NCBI RefSeq assembly: GCF_004135625.1
Contig: NZ_SDPV01000001.1
Span: forward strand, 248,001 to 312,000
DNA: 64,000 nt
Origin: Pelagerythrobacter rhizovicinus
GTDB lineage: Bacteria > Pseudomonadota > Alphaproteobacteria > Sphingomonadales > Sphingomonadaceae
Direction: 5' to 3'
Positions 16,430-24,767 of the stretch are shown here, piece after piece (position 1 is the first letter of the stretch; each line of letters starts with the position of its first letter). The position numbers and the translations under genes were made by a program. The notes below the pieces were generated by a model. That model ran no database searches. It saw only the letters and a list, made by a program, of their open reading frames with translations, and was not told the origin of the DNA.

Positions 16430-17299
16430 TCAGAGGAATTCGCGCAGTTCCGCCAGGAAGTCGTCGAAGCGGTCGTGGTGCACCCAGTGGCCGGCGTTGT
16501 CGTAATCGGTCACGGTGGCGGTGCGGAAATGTGCGAGGCGGCCGTCCTTCGCCGGGTTCGATGCCCAACTGTCGTTGCCGTAGATCAGCCGCGTCGGGCA
16601 CTCGATCCGGTTCCACAGCGCTTCCATCTGGCGATAGGTCATGTCCTCCGGCGGCCAGGCGTGGACGTGCGGGTCGAACTTCCAGCTGAACGTGCCGTCC
16701 TCATTGCGCATCACCGCGTGCTGGGTGAGATGGAGGGCCTGCTCCGCCGAAAGGTAGCTGTTCGCCTCGTGCATGCGGCTCAGCGCATCCTCGAACGTGG
16801 CATAGCGGCGCGGCTGGCGGGCGGCCGCCTCGCGCTTCTTCTCGAAGTAGTCGCCCCAGATCTTCTCCGGCCCCATTGCCTCGCGCTCGGCCTGCCGTTC
16901 GGGCGAGGAGCCGAGCCCTTCGATCGCCACGAGCTTGCGCACTTTGTCCGGATAGAGGCCGGTGAAGCGCAGCGCCACGTTGCCGCCCAGCGAGTGCGCC
17001 ACGATCGTGACCGGCGCCAGATCGTTGAGCAGCACGAGCTGCAGCAGATCGAAGACGTAGCCCATGACCTGATAGTGGCCGGTGCGGCTCCACCCACTGT
17101 CGCCGTGGCCGCGCAGATCGGGGCAGATCACGTGCCAGTCGCCCCGCAGCGCCTTCGCCGTCCAGTCCCAGCTCCGGCAGTGGTCGCGCCCGCCGTGCAG
17201 CAGGATCAGCGGCGGCGCCTCCGGGTTGCCCCAGTCGGCGTAATGCAGCTTGGTGCGCTGCGAGATATAGCTGCGGGAGACGGGGCCGAGCAGGTCCAT
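16430..17299 (-). CDS. Alpha/beta-fold hydrolase
   Basis: A 289-residue serine hydrolase. The oxyanion segment is LILLHGGRDHCRSWDWTAKAL, the nucleophile elbow is VAHSLGGNVALRF with Ser in GHSxGG-like form, and the catalytic His is in DNAGHWVHHDRF near the C-terminus. It lies between thiolase and acyl-CoA dehydrogenase genes in one leftward operon, so an ester or thioester from lipid catabolism is a likely substrate. There is no signal peptide. Confidence 0.88.
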   Translation of the reverse strand: MDLLGPVSRSYISQRTKLHYADWGNPEAPPLILLHGGRDHCRSWDWTAKALRGDWHVICPDLRGHGDSGWSRTGHYQVMGYVFDLLQLVLLNDLAPVTIVAHSLGGNVALRFTGLYPDKVRKLVAIEGLGSSPERQAEREAMGPEKIWGDYFEKKREAAARQPRRYATFEDALSRMHEANSYLSAEQALHLTQHAVMRNEDGTFSWKFDPHVHAWPPEDMTYRQMEALWNRIECPTRLIYGNDSWASNPAKDGRLAHFRTATVTDYDNAGHWVHHDRFDDFLAELREFL

Positions 17300-17309
17300 G
17301 TGCGCCCCC

Positions 17310-18578
17310 TCAGTCGACGAAGTCTTCGACGCGTTCGATCACGATCGCGGGCGCCATGCCGCCTGCTGCACACATCGTCACCAGCGCATAGCGCCCGCCG
17401 GTGCGTTCGAGCTCGTCGAGCGCGGTGCCGATCAGGATCGATCCGGTCGCGCCGATCGGGTGCCCCAGTGCGATCGCGCCGCCGTTGACGTTCACCTTGT
17501 CCTCGGGAAGGTCGAGATCGCGGATGAACTTCGCCGCGACGACGGCGAAGGCTTCGTTGATCTCCCACAGGTCGATGTCGTCCTTGGTCAGGCCGGCCTT
17601 CGCGAGCACTTTCTTCGCCGCCGGAACCGGGGCGTTGAGCATCAGCGTCGGGTCGTCGCCCTGATTGGCGGTGGCGACGATCCGCGCGCGCGGCTTCAGT
17701 CCGTGGCTCTGCGTATAGTCCTTGCTCGCCAGCAGCACCGCGGCCGCGCCGTCGACCACGCCGGAGCTGTTGCCTGCATGGTGGAAGTGCTTGATCTCGA
17801 GGTCGGGGTACTTCTGCGTGACCAGCCCGGCAAACGTCGTGCCCTTGTCGTCGAGCGGCGTGTTGGCGATCTTCGCGAAGCTGGGCTGAAGCTCCGCAAG
17901 CCCTTCCTCCGTCGTCTGCGGACGCGGGAATTCCTCGCGCTCGAGCACGACATTGCCCTGATCGTCCACCACCGTGACAAGCGACTTGTCGAACCGGCCT
18001 TCCTCGATCGCGCGCGCGGCGTTCTTCTGGCTGCGCAGCGCGAGCGCGTCGAGTTCCTCGCGGGTGAAGCCCTCGATCGTCGCGATCGCGTCGCCGCACA
18101 CGCCCTGGTGGCTCTGCGGGTGGACCTGGCGCAGCCGCTCGTTGCCCGAACCCATGCCCAGCGGCATGATCCCCGCCTGCATTTCCTCCTGCGTGGAGGA
18201 GGCGGTATAGCTCATCATCTCGGTTCCGCCGGCGACGACGAGATCGGCCATGCCGCTCATCACCTGCGCCGCGGCGAGGTTCACGCTGGTAATCCCGCCG
18301 CCGCAGAAGCGGTCGAGCGTCATGCCCGAACTCGTGATGTCGTAGCCGGCGTCGAGCGCCGCCATCCGGCCCAGGTCGCCGCCCTGCTTGCCCTTCTGCG
18401 TGCTGGTCGACCAGATCACGTCGTCGACGTCTTTCGTGTCGAGCGAATTGCGCTCCGCAATGGCCTTGAGCACCGTCGCGGCGAGGTGCTGCGGGTGCAT
18501 GTGCGCGAGCGCGCCCTTGCCCACCTTGCCGATACCCCGCGGGGTCCGCACCGCGTCGATGATGTAGGCCTCGCCCAT
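17310..18578 (-). CDS. Acetyl-CoA C-acetyltransferase (thiolase)
   Basis: Thiolase of 422 residues that cleaves 3-ketoacyl-CoA, or condenses acetyl-CoA. The nucleophilic Cys is in MTLDRFCGGGITSVNLAAAQ, the NEAFA motif is WEINEAFAVVAAKF, His is in GGAIALGHPIGATGS and the proton-donor Cys in TMCAAGGMAPA. ATG 18578 is selected; 24 further in-frame codons up to 18650 run into the promoter region. It is first in the leftward beta-oxidation operon, divergent from an enoyl-CoA hydratase. Confidence 0.93.
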   Translation of the reverse strand: MGEAYIIDAVRTPRGIGKVGKGALAHMHPQHLAATVLKAIAERNSLDTKDVDDVIWSTSTQKGKQGGDLGRMAALDAGYDITSSGMTLDRFCGGGITSVNLAAAQVMSGMADLVVAGGTEMMSYTASSTQEEMQAGIMPLGMGSGNERLRQVHPQSHQGVCGDAIATIEGFTREELDALALRSQKNAARAIEEGRFDKSLVTVVDDQGNVVLEREEFPRPQTTEEGLAELQPSFAKIANTPLDDKGTTFAGLVTQKYPDLEIKHFHHAGNSSGVVDGAAAVLLASKDYTQSHGLKPRARIVATANQGDDPTLMLNAPVPAAKKVLAKAGLTKDDIDLWEINEAFAVVAAKFIRDLDLPEDKVNVNGGAIALGHPIGATGSILIGTALDELERTGGRYALVTMCAAGGMAPAIVIERVEDFVD

Positions 18579-18616
18579 TGCAGCAATCCTTCCGTTCGTT
18601 TTCCGTAAATCAGTTG

Positions 18617-18626
18617 ACGCATGCGT
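18617..18626. promoter_or_regulatory. Palindromic operator candidate between the beta-oxidation operons
   Basis: ACGCATGCGT is a perfect 10-base palindrome, extended to TTnACGCATGCGTnAA (18614-18629). It lies centrally between divergent thiolase and enoyl-CoA hydratase genes, as expected for a TetR/FadR-type repressor of fatty-acid genes. No such repressor gene is nearby. Confidence 0.45.
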
Positions 18627-18682
18627 AAAGCTTGGCCAGCAAGGGCACAAGAACAGTTTCGATAAGAAATGGAGTGGATGGG

Positions 18683-19444
18683 ATGAGCGAGGAGCTGCTG
18701 ACAGAGGTGCGCGACGGCGTGCTGATCGTCACGATCAACCGCCCCGAAGCGAAGAACGCCATGAACAAGGCGGCGGCCGAGGGGATCGCGGCGGCGATGG
18801 ACCGGCTTGACGCGGAAGACGATCTGCGGGTCGGCATCCTCACCGGGGCGGGCGGCACGTTCTGCTCGGGGATGGACCTCAAGGGCTTCCTGCGCGGCGA
18901 ATCGCCGATGATCGAAGGGCGCGGTTTCGGGGGCGTGGTCCAGGCGCCGCCGAAGAAGCCGCTGATCGCCGCGGTCGAAGGCTATGCGTTGGCCGGCGGG
19001 CTCGAGCTGATGATCGCCTGCGACCTGGTCGTGGCGAGCAGCCAGTCGAAGTTCGGCATTCCCGAAGTGAAGCGCGGTCTCGTCGCGGGGGCGGGAGGCG
19101 TGATGATGCTGCCCGACCAGATTCCGGAGCGGATCGCGATGGAACTGGCGCTGACCGGCGATTTCATCGACGCCGCGCGCGCCTATGAGCTCGGCCTGAT
19201 AAACCGCGTGGTCGAAGGCTCCGCGCTCGACGGCGCGCTCGAACTGGCGGGCCGGATCGCGGAGAACGGCCCGCTCGCGGTGCGCCTGTCCAAGCAGATC
19301 ATCCGCGAATCGCGCGCCTGGCCGGTGGACGAGCGCTACGACCGGCAGGGGCCGATGATCGGGCAGGTCTTCGTCAGTGAGGACGCGCGCGAGGGCGCGG
19401 CCGCCTTCGCCGAGAAGCGCAAGCCGAACTGGAAGGGCAGGTAA
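18683..19444 (+). CDS. Crotonase/enoyl-CoA hydratase family protein
   Basis: Cytoplasmic crotonase of 253 residues, hydrating 2-enoyl-CoA. It has NRPEAKNAMN, the oxyanion-hole segment GTFCSGMDLKGFLRG and the second oxyanion loop PKKPLIAAVEGYALAGGLEL. One catalytic Glu is expected near FGIPEVKRGLVAGAGG. ATG 18683 has GGAGTGGATGG upstream; the earlier in-frame start at 18632 falls in the operator region. Its TAA overlaps the next ATG (TAATG). Confidence 0.92.
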   Translation: MSEELLTEVRDGVLIVTINRPEAKNAMNKAAAEGIAAAMDRLDAEDDLRVGILTGAGGTFCSGMDLKGFLRGESPMIEGRGFGGVVQAPPKKPLIAAVEGYALAGGLELMIACDLVVASSQSKFGIPEVKRGLVAGAGGVMMLPDQIPERIAMELALTGDFIDAARAYELGLINRVVEGSALDGALELAGRIAENGPLAVRLSKQIIRESRAWPVDERYDRQGPMIGQVFVSEDAREGAAAFAEKRKPNWKGR

Positions 19445-20595
19445 TGGCCGGAGGGCCGCTCGCCGGACTGCGCATCGTCGAATTCGCCGGGATCGGACCG
19501 GGGCCGTTCTGCGGCATGATGCTCGCCGACCACGGCGCCGAAGTGATCCGCGTCGACCGCGCGGTCGGCGGGCGCGGCGGGTCTCAGCCGGTGGCGACGG
19601 GCGACGTGCTGGCGCGCGGGCGCAAGTCGATCGCGCTGAACCTCAAGACGGCCGAAGGCGTGGCGCTCGCGCGCAAGCTCTGTGCGAGTGCGGACGGGAT
19701 CATCGAGGGGTTCCGCCCGGGCGTGATGGAGCGGCTCGGGCTTGGCCCCGACGTGCTGCTGCAGGACTATCCGAGGCTCGTCTATGGCCGCATGACCGGG
19801 TGGGGTCAGACCGGCCCCTATGCTCCCTACGCCGGGCACGACATCAACTACATCGCGCTCGCCGGCGCCCTGGCGCACTACGGCCGCGCGGGCGGCAAGC
19901 CGACCCCGCCGATCAACATGGTCGGCGATTTCGGCGGCGGCGGAATGATGCTCGCCTTCGGCATGGTCTCCGCGCTGCTCAACGTCGCCCGCGGCGGGGA
20001 AGGGCAGGTGATCGACGCCGCGATGACCGACGGCACCGCGGTGCTCATGGCGATGATCCACGGCATGAAGAACATGGGCGTGTGGTCGGAAGATCTCGGC
20101 GCCAACATGCTCGATACCGGCGCGCACTTCTACGACACCTACGAGACCCGCGACGGCAAGTTCGTCTCCATCGGCAGCATCGAGCCGCAGTTCTACGCCG
20201 AACTGCGCCGTCTCCTCGGGCTGGAGGACGACCGCGACTTCGACGCCCAGCACGACCGCGCGAAGTGGGGCATGCTCAAGGACAAGCTCGCCGCGCTGTT
20301 CAGGACCAGGACCCGCGACGAATGGGACGCGCTGCTGGAACACACCGACGTCTGCTACGCCCCGGTCCTGACCATGAGCGAGGCCGCAAACCATCCACAC
20401 AATCTGGCGCGCGAAACGTTCGTCGAAGTGGGCGGCGACGTGCAGCCTGCGCCGGCGCCGCGCTATTCCGTGACCGCCCCGGACAAACCCCAATCGGCCC
20501 CGATGCCTGGCGACGACAGCGACGCGATCCTCGCCGCGCTGGGCATCGACGCAAACGAGATAGCCGCCCTGCGCCAAGCGGGCACGGTCACCTGA
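19444..20595 (+). CDS. CaiB/BaiF-family CoA transferase (alpha-methylacyl-CoA racemase-like)
   Basis: Family III CoA-transferase or racemase of 383 residues. The N-terminus has LAGLRIVEFAGIGPGPFCGMMLADHGAEVIRVDR, the classic alpha-methylacyl-CoA racemase signature, with RGRKSIALNLKTAEG after it and the catalytic-region GHDINYIALAGAL. AMACR-type proteins epimerise 2-methyl-branched acyl-CoAs so that acyl-CoA dehydrogenase can act, which fits the gene before and after. It overlaps the enoyl-CoA hydratase by one base. Confidence 0.92.
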   Translation: MAGGPLAGLRIVEFAGIGPGPFCGMMLADHGAEVIRVDRAVGGRGGSQPVATGDVLARGRKSIALNLKTAEGVALARKLCASADGIIEGFRPGVMERLGLGPDVLLQDYPRLVYGRMTGWGQTGPYAPYAGHDINYIALAGALAHYGRAGGKPTPPINMVGDFGGGGMMLAFGMVSALLNVARGGEGQVIDAAMTDGTAVLMAMIHGMKNMGVWSEDLGANMLDTGAHFYDTYETRDGKFVSIGSIEPQFYAELRRLLGLEDDRDFDAQHDRAKWGMLKDKLAALFRTRTRDEWDALLEHTDVCYAPVLTMSEAANHPHNLARETFVEVGGDVQPAPAPRYSVTAPDKPQSAPMPGDDSDAILAALGIDANEIAALRQAGTVT

Positions 20596-20621
20596 CAGAA
20601 CAACCGGAGAGGAACACTTTC

Positions 20622-21785
20622 ATGCCCGTTATCGACGTCCCCGACCCAGAGTTCATGCAGGACGAGGAGATCGCCGTTTTCAGGGATGCGGTCGGCAAGT
20701 TCTTCGAGCAGCACGCGCCGGAGAAACGGGTCGAGAAGTGGCGCGAAAACGGCATGGTCGAGCGCGAGTTCTGGACCGAAGCGGGCGCCGCGGGCCTGCT
20801 CGGCATGACCGTGCCGACCGAATACGGCGGCCATGGCGGCGATTTCCGGCACGATCTGGTCGTGCTCGACCAGCAGGCGGAGAAGGGCGTCGACGGCTTC
20901 GCCAGCTCGCTCCACAACGTCATTATCCTCCCGTACATCGTTCGCCATGGCACCGAGGAGCAGAAGCAGCGCTGGCTGCCGCGGCTCGTCTCAGGCGAGC
21001 TGATCTCGGCAATCGCGATGACCGAGCCGGGCGTCGGCTCCGACCTGCAGAGCGTCGCCACCACGGCGGTGAAGGACGGTAACGGCTACCGTCTCAACGG
21101 AGCCAAGACCTTCATCTCCAGCGGTCAGCTCGCCAATTTCATTGTCGTCGTCGCCAAGACGAACCCGAACGAGCGCGCCAAGGGCATTAGCCTGATGTGC
21201 CTCGAGACGGAGGGGGCGGAAGGCTTCCGGCGGGGCAAGAAACTCGACAAGATCGGCATGGACGCCGCCGACACCAGCGAGTTGTTTTTCGACGACGTCT
21301 TCATCCCCGCCGAGAACGTGCTCGGCGGCCAGGAAGGGCGCGGCTTCTACCAGCTCATGGGCGAGCTGCCGCAGGAGCGGCTGGTAATCGCAGTCGGCGC
21401 GATGAGCACTATCGAGAAGGCGCTCGACACGACGGTCGAATACGTCAAGCAGCGCAAGGCCTTCGGGCAGACGATCTGGGATTTCCAGAATACCCAGTTC
21501 GTGCTCGCCGACCTCAAGGCGCGCGGCACCGCGGCCAAGGTCTTCCTCAACGACTGCATCGCCAAGCTGCTCAAGGGCGAGCTCGACGTGACCACCGCTT
21601 CGATCGCCAAGTACTGGCTGACGGAGCTGCAGGGGGAGGTCGTCGACAAGTGTCTCCAGCTTCACGGCGGCTGGGGCTACATCAACGAGTATCCGATCGC
21701 GAAGATGTACCGCGACAGCCGGGTGACGCGGATCTTCGGCGGTTCGAACGAGATCATGAAGATGCTGATCGCCCGCTCCATGTAA
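20622..21785 (+). CDS. Acyl-CoA dehydrogenase
   Basis: FAD-dependent acyl-CoA dehydrogenase of 387 residues. Signatures are AIAMTEPGVGSDLQSVATTAVKDG (FAD loop), ISSGQLANFIVVVAKTN, RKAFGQTIWDFQNTQFVLAD and QLHGGWGYINEYPIAKMYRDSRVTRIFGGSNEIMK, whose IFGGSNEIM carries the usual C-terminal FAD contact. It resembles long-chain bacterial enzymes. ATG 20622 follows the CoA transferase by 26 bases, with GGAGAGGAA upstream as RBS. It ends the rightward beta-oxidation operon. Confidence 0.93.
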   Translation: MPVIDVPDPEFMQDEEIAVFRDAVGKFFEQHAPEKRVEKWRENGMVEREFWTEAGAAGLLGMTVPTEYGGHGGDFRHDLVVLDQQAEKGVDGFASSLHNVIILPYIVRHGTEEQKQRWLPRLVSGELISAIAMTEPGVGSDLQSVATTAVKDGNGYRLNGAKTFISSGQLANFIVVVAKTNPNERAKGISLMCLETEGAEGFRRGKKLDKIGMDAADTSELFFDDVFIPAENVLGGQEGRGFYQLMGELPQERLVIAVGAMSTIEKALDTTVEYVKQRKAFGQTIWDFQNTQFVLADLKARGTAAKVFLNDCIAKLLKGELDVTTASIAKYWLTELQGEVVDKCLQLHGGWGYINEYPIAKMYRDSRVTRIFGGSNEIMKMLIARSM

Positions 21786-21798
21786 GCGGGCGGGCCGG

Positions 21799-23094
21799 TC
21801 AGTCTTCGAACGGACGATTGCCGACGATCGACAGGCCGTAGCCTTCGAGCGCCACCAGCGAGTGGTGCGAGTTGCTCAGCAGCTCCATGTCGTGGACGCC
21901 CAGTTCGGCGAGGATCTGCGCGCCCACCCCGTAGTCGCGGAATTCCTCGATATCCTGCTCGATCGGCTCGCCGCGGTGCAGGCGGGTGATGGCCGTCATG
22001 TCCTTGCCCGCCGACTTGTTGATCACCACGATCACGCCGGCGCCTTCCGCGGCGATGATCTCCATCGACTTCTGCAGCAGGCCGCCACGCGGAGAATCCT
22101 CGCCGAAAATGTCGGCGAACGGGTTGAGCAGGTGCATGCGCACGAGCGTCGGCTTGCCCGGCTCGATCCGGCCGAGCACGAGAGCCAGCGTGTCGTCGCC
22201 GGTCGCCTTGTTGTGGAAGCTGATCGCGTTCCACGCCCCGCCGAAGCGGCTGGCGAAGCGGGTCTCGGCCCGCTTCTCGACCATATGATCGTGCTTGCGG
22301 CGGTAGGCGATGAGATCCCGGATCGTGCCGACCTTTAGATCGTGCCGACGGGCAAAGGCGATAAGATCGTCGAGCCGCGCCATCGTCCCATCGTCGTTCA
22401 TGATCTCGCAGATCACGCCCGAAGGATTGAGGCCGGCGAGCCGCGAGATGTCGACCGCCGCTTCGGTATGTCCGGCGCGGACCAGCACACCGCCGTCGCG
22501 CGCGACGAGCGGGAAGACGTGCCCAGGCGTGACAATGTCGTCCGGCCCGTGCGAAGCATCGATGGCAACGCTGATCGTGCGCGCGCGGTCGCCCGCGCTG
22601 ATTCCGGTCGTAACCCCCTCGCGCGCCTCGATGGAGGTTGTGAAGGCGGTTTCATGCCGCGTGCGATTGTTGCGGCTCATCGGTTCCAGGCGAAGCTGGT
22701 CGCAGCGCGCCTTGGTCATCGACAGGCAGATGAGGCCCTTGCCATGCGTCGCCATGAAATTGATTGCAGCGGGGGTGGCCATCTGGGCGGGGATCACCAG
22801 ATCCCCTTCGTTCTCGCGGTCCTCGTCGTCGACCAGCACGAACATGCGCCCGTTTCGCGCTTCGTCGATGATCTCTTCGATAGTGGCGAGCACCGGGCGG
22901 TCGTCGTTCGCCCTGAGGAATGCGGCGAGCTTCTCAAGGGTGTCCGCAGTCGGATTCCAGCCCCCTTCGCCGCAGTCGCGCAGGGTGTTGGCGTGAAGGC
23001 CCGCCGCGCGTGCAATGCCGGCCTTGGACATCTTGCCGGAGTCCACGAGAGCGTGAATTTTCTGCTTGATGGCTGTAGTGCTGAGATCGGTCAT
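21799..23094 (-). CDS. ribB: HTH-fused 3,4-dihydroxy-2-butanone-4-phosphate synthase with degenerate GTP cyclohydrolase II domain (RibBX)
   Basis: Makes 3,4-dihydroxy-2-butanone 4-phosphate from ribulose 5-phosphate for riboflavin synthesis. Three parts are visible in 431 residues. Residues 1-65 look like a helix-turn-helix (SKAGIARAAGLHANTLRDCG). Residues 68-275 are the RibB domain (VDDEDRENEGDLVIPAQ, RHETAFTTSIEAREGVTTG, PLVARDGGVLVRAGHTEAAVD). Residues 285-431 align with RibA, but the zinc-binding Cys stretch (normally ECLTGDVFGSxRCDC) is NPFADIFGEDSPRGG, so no cyclohydrolase activity is expected. The N-terminal HTH is unusual; TGTGA palindromes lie 20-60 bases upstream of the ATG. Confidence 0.9.
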   Translation of the reverse strand: MTDLSTTAIKQKIHALVDSGKMSKAGIARAAGLHANTLRDCGEGGWNPTADTLEKLAAFLRANDDRPVLATIEEIIDEARNGRMFVLVDDEDRENEGDLVIPAQMATPAAINFMATHGKGLICLSMTKARCDQLRLEPMSRNNRTRHETAFTTSIEAREGVTTGISAGDRARTISVAIDASHGPDDIVTPGHVFPLVARDGGVLVRAGHTEAAVDISRLAGLNPSGVICEIMNDDGTMARLDDLIAFARRHDLKVGTIRDLIAYRRKHDHMVEKRAETRFASRFGGAWNAISFHNKATGDDTLALVLGRIEPGKPTLVRMHLLNPFADIFGEDSPRGGLLQKSMEIIAAEGAGVIVVINKSAGKDMTAITRLHRGEPIEQDIEEFRDYGVGAQILAELGVHDMELLSNSHHSLVALEGYGLSIVGNRPFED

Positions 23095-23116
23095 GCTGCC
23101 AGCTTATACAGCAGAA

Positions 23117-23154
23117 TGTGATTTCACAAGCCCTTAATCACATCATAATGTGAT
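23117..23154. promoter_or_regulatory. Paired TGTGA palindromes upstream of ribBX
   Basis: Two inverted repeats lie between the ribBX start (23094) and the upstream Crp-like gene: TGTGA-TT-TCACA (23117-23128) and ATCACAT-CATA-ATGTGAT (23137-23154, 7-base arms, perfect). TGTGA is the half-site of the E. coli Crp operator, but spacing here is 2 and 4, not 6. A Crp-like regulator or the HTH of RibBX itself could bind. Confidence 0.55.
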
Positions 23155-23160
23155 GCTGCT

Positions 23161-23922
23161 CTACTTATTGAGCTCGTCTCCGATGTGGAGGGCCCCTTCG
23201 CCGTAGAGATATGTGGGGTCGAAGTCACCATATTCCTCGAGCCGGCGGCGATCCTCGAAGCTGAGAGTGCCCCGTCGGAAGTCCGCCAAACCGATCCTGC
23301 GCAATTCGCCGATCGCGCGGTTCATGTGCACGGCAGTTGTCCCGCACATGTCGGCGAGATCGGTCTGCGTCAGCGGTGTATGAAAACCGGTGGGACGCGC
23401 GAGACCTACCATGTCCAGACGGTGCCAGATCTCCGCCAGCAGATGAGCGGCGCGGCGGTTGGCCTTGAGCTGCCCGAACTTCAGCAACCACTGACGGTGG
23501 ACCGCGGCGTCGAGAAGGGTCGAGAACCAGAGCACACGAGCAAGATGCGGCTCCGTTCTCGTAAGCTCGGAGAGGCGTTCGTGAGCGACCGTGCCGACGG
23601 TCGCCGATCCGATCGTGACCACGTCGTGGTCGAGCCGCTTCAAGGCATAGGCATGAAGGTCGACAAAGTCCCCCGCCACCTGCAGCCCCATGATGTGGCG
23701 CCGATCGTGCTCGTGGATCGCCCGCGCGATGAAGCCGTCGATCAGCATCGTGCTGCGCCCGCACAGTTCGCCGCGGGCAAGAATGCAATGGCCGTCATCA
23801 AGGGTGCGGACGTCAACCACGGAGTCCTCGAGGATAGCTTTCTCGCGTTCGGACATTGCGTGGCGCAAACGCCCCCGCAGGAAGCGCCCGGTCAACGGGT
23901 AGCGCTCGAGTTCAGCCGTCAT
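23161..23922 (-). CDS. Crp/Fnr-family transcriptional regulator
   Basis: A 253-residue regulator with an N-terminal cNMP-like beta roll (HCILARGELCGRSTMLIDGFIARAI) and a C-terminal winged helix (LTQTDLADMCGTTAVHMNRAIGELRRIGL). No Fnr Cys cluster is present, so the ligand is unknown. It ends only seven bases before the paired TGTGA palindromes upstream of ribBX and may control that gene. It is divergent from an OmpR-type regulator. Confidence 0.87.
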   Translation of the reverse strand: MTAELERYPLTGRFLRGRLRHAMSEREKAILEDSVVDVRTLDDGHCILARGELCGRSTMLIDGFIARAIHEHDRRHIMGLQVAGDFVDLHAYALKRLDHDVVTIGSATVGTVAHERLSELTRTEPHLARVLWFSTLLDAAVHRQWLLKFGQLKANRRAAHLLAEIWHRLDMVGLARPTGFHTPLTQTDLADMCGTTAVHMNRAIGELRRIGLADFRRGTLSFEDRRRLEEYGDFDPTYLYGEGALHIGDELNK

Positions 23923-24018
23923 CGTTATCGACTACGCCCCGCTGCTGGCGTGGTTCCGCTCCCCCCAATCCGACATTCCGCTGTCACCAACCCGTCACAA
24001 GCGCGGGGCAATCCCGAC

Positions 24019-24714
24019 ATGACAAGGGGACTTGCCGCCGTGGACGCGATCAACATCTTCCTGACAGACAGACTGGCCGAGACGCTGGAAGGCTTCGAGC
24101 AGGCAGGGACGCGTTTCACCTTCGCGCGTCTCTATCCGGACGGGCCGCGGCAACTCGTGGACGGGCCGATCTGGGCCTTCGTCGACTGGGTCATGGATGA
24201 TCTAGCGGGGCTCGAAATGTGCCGCCGCCTTCGCGCCGATCCCCGCACCGCGTCCGCGCACGTGACGATGGTCCTGGAGAGCGACGACGTGGATGATCGC
24301 CGGCGCGCCCTTCGCGCCGGTGCGGACGACTACATGGTCGGGCCGCTGGACCGTACCGCGGTGCTTGACCGGGTGCTCGCGCTCCATTCGCATCAGCGCA
24401 AGCGGCATTCGGCCCAGAGAATCGAGCTGGGCGCGCTGACGATCGACCTTGCAGCCCAGCAGGCGCGCTGGAGTGGAAAGCCGGTCGCATTGCGGCCGAA
24501 CGAGCTTCGTCTGCTGCGCTACTTTGCCGAGAACCCGAACCAGGTCCTGTCACGGAGCGAGCTCATCGTCGGTCTCGGAAAGGTGGACCCTCCGATCGAC
24601 GAGCGCACGGTCGATGTGTGGATCGGACGCTTGCGCCGCGCACTCAGGAGCGCTGGAGCGGACAGCGTGTTGCGCACCGTCCGCTCGCTTGGCTACGTTC
24701 TCGACGCCCCCTGA
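24019..24714 (+). CDS. Atypical OmpR/PhoB-family response regulator
   Basis: A 231-residue regulator. The C-terminal winged helix is well conserved (LRPNELRLLRYFAENPNQVLSRSELI, DERTVDVWIGRLRRALRSAG, TVRSLGYVL). The receiver half is degenerate: one N-terminal acid remains (FLTDRLAETL), a possible phospho-acceptor Asp sits in FVDWVMDDLAG, and the conserved Lys of the TKP motif is Gly (YMVGPLDR). Phosphorylation signalling is therefore doubtful. ATG 24019 fits the first beta strand. No kinase gene is adjacent. Confidence 0.82.
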   Translation: MTRGLAAVDAINIFLTDRLAETLEGFEQAGTRFTFARLYPDGPRQLVDGPIWAFVDWVMDDLAGLEMCRRLRADPRTASAHVTMVLESDDVDDRRRALRAGADDYMVGPLDRTAVLDRVLALHSHQRKRHSAQRIELGALTIDLAAQQARWSGKPVALRPNELRLLRYFAENPNQVLSRSELIVGLGKVDPPIDERTVDVWIGRLRRALRSAGADSVLRTVRSLGYVLDAP

Positions 24715-24741
24715 AAAAATTGGGCCGCCCGAGGGCGGCCC
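24715..24741 (-). terminator. Intrinsic terminator for the leftward TonB receptor operon
   Basis: GGGCCGCCC (24722-24730) pairs with GGGCGGCCC (24733-24741). On the minus strand the hairpin is followed by AATTTTTT (complement of 24716-24721), right after the receptor stop at 24768. The convergent regulator ends just before it. Confidence 0.8.
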
Positions 24742-24767
24742 GCTAGTTGGGTGGACGGGAGGGTCCT

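Noticed and set aside
15274-16689. 471-codon plus-strand open frame
   Set aside because: Antisense to the acyl-CoA dehydrogenase, which has clear family motifs.
19377-20621. Long plus-strand frame running into the acyl-CoA dehydrogenase
   Set aside because: Upstream of 20622 it is an out-of-frame Arg-rich shadow of the CoA transferase; the dehydrogenase starts at 20622.
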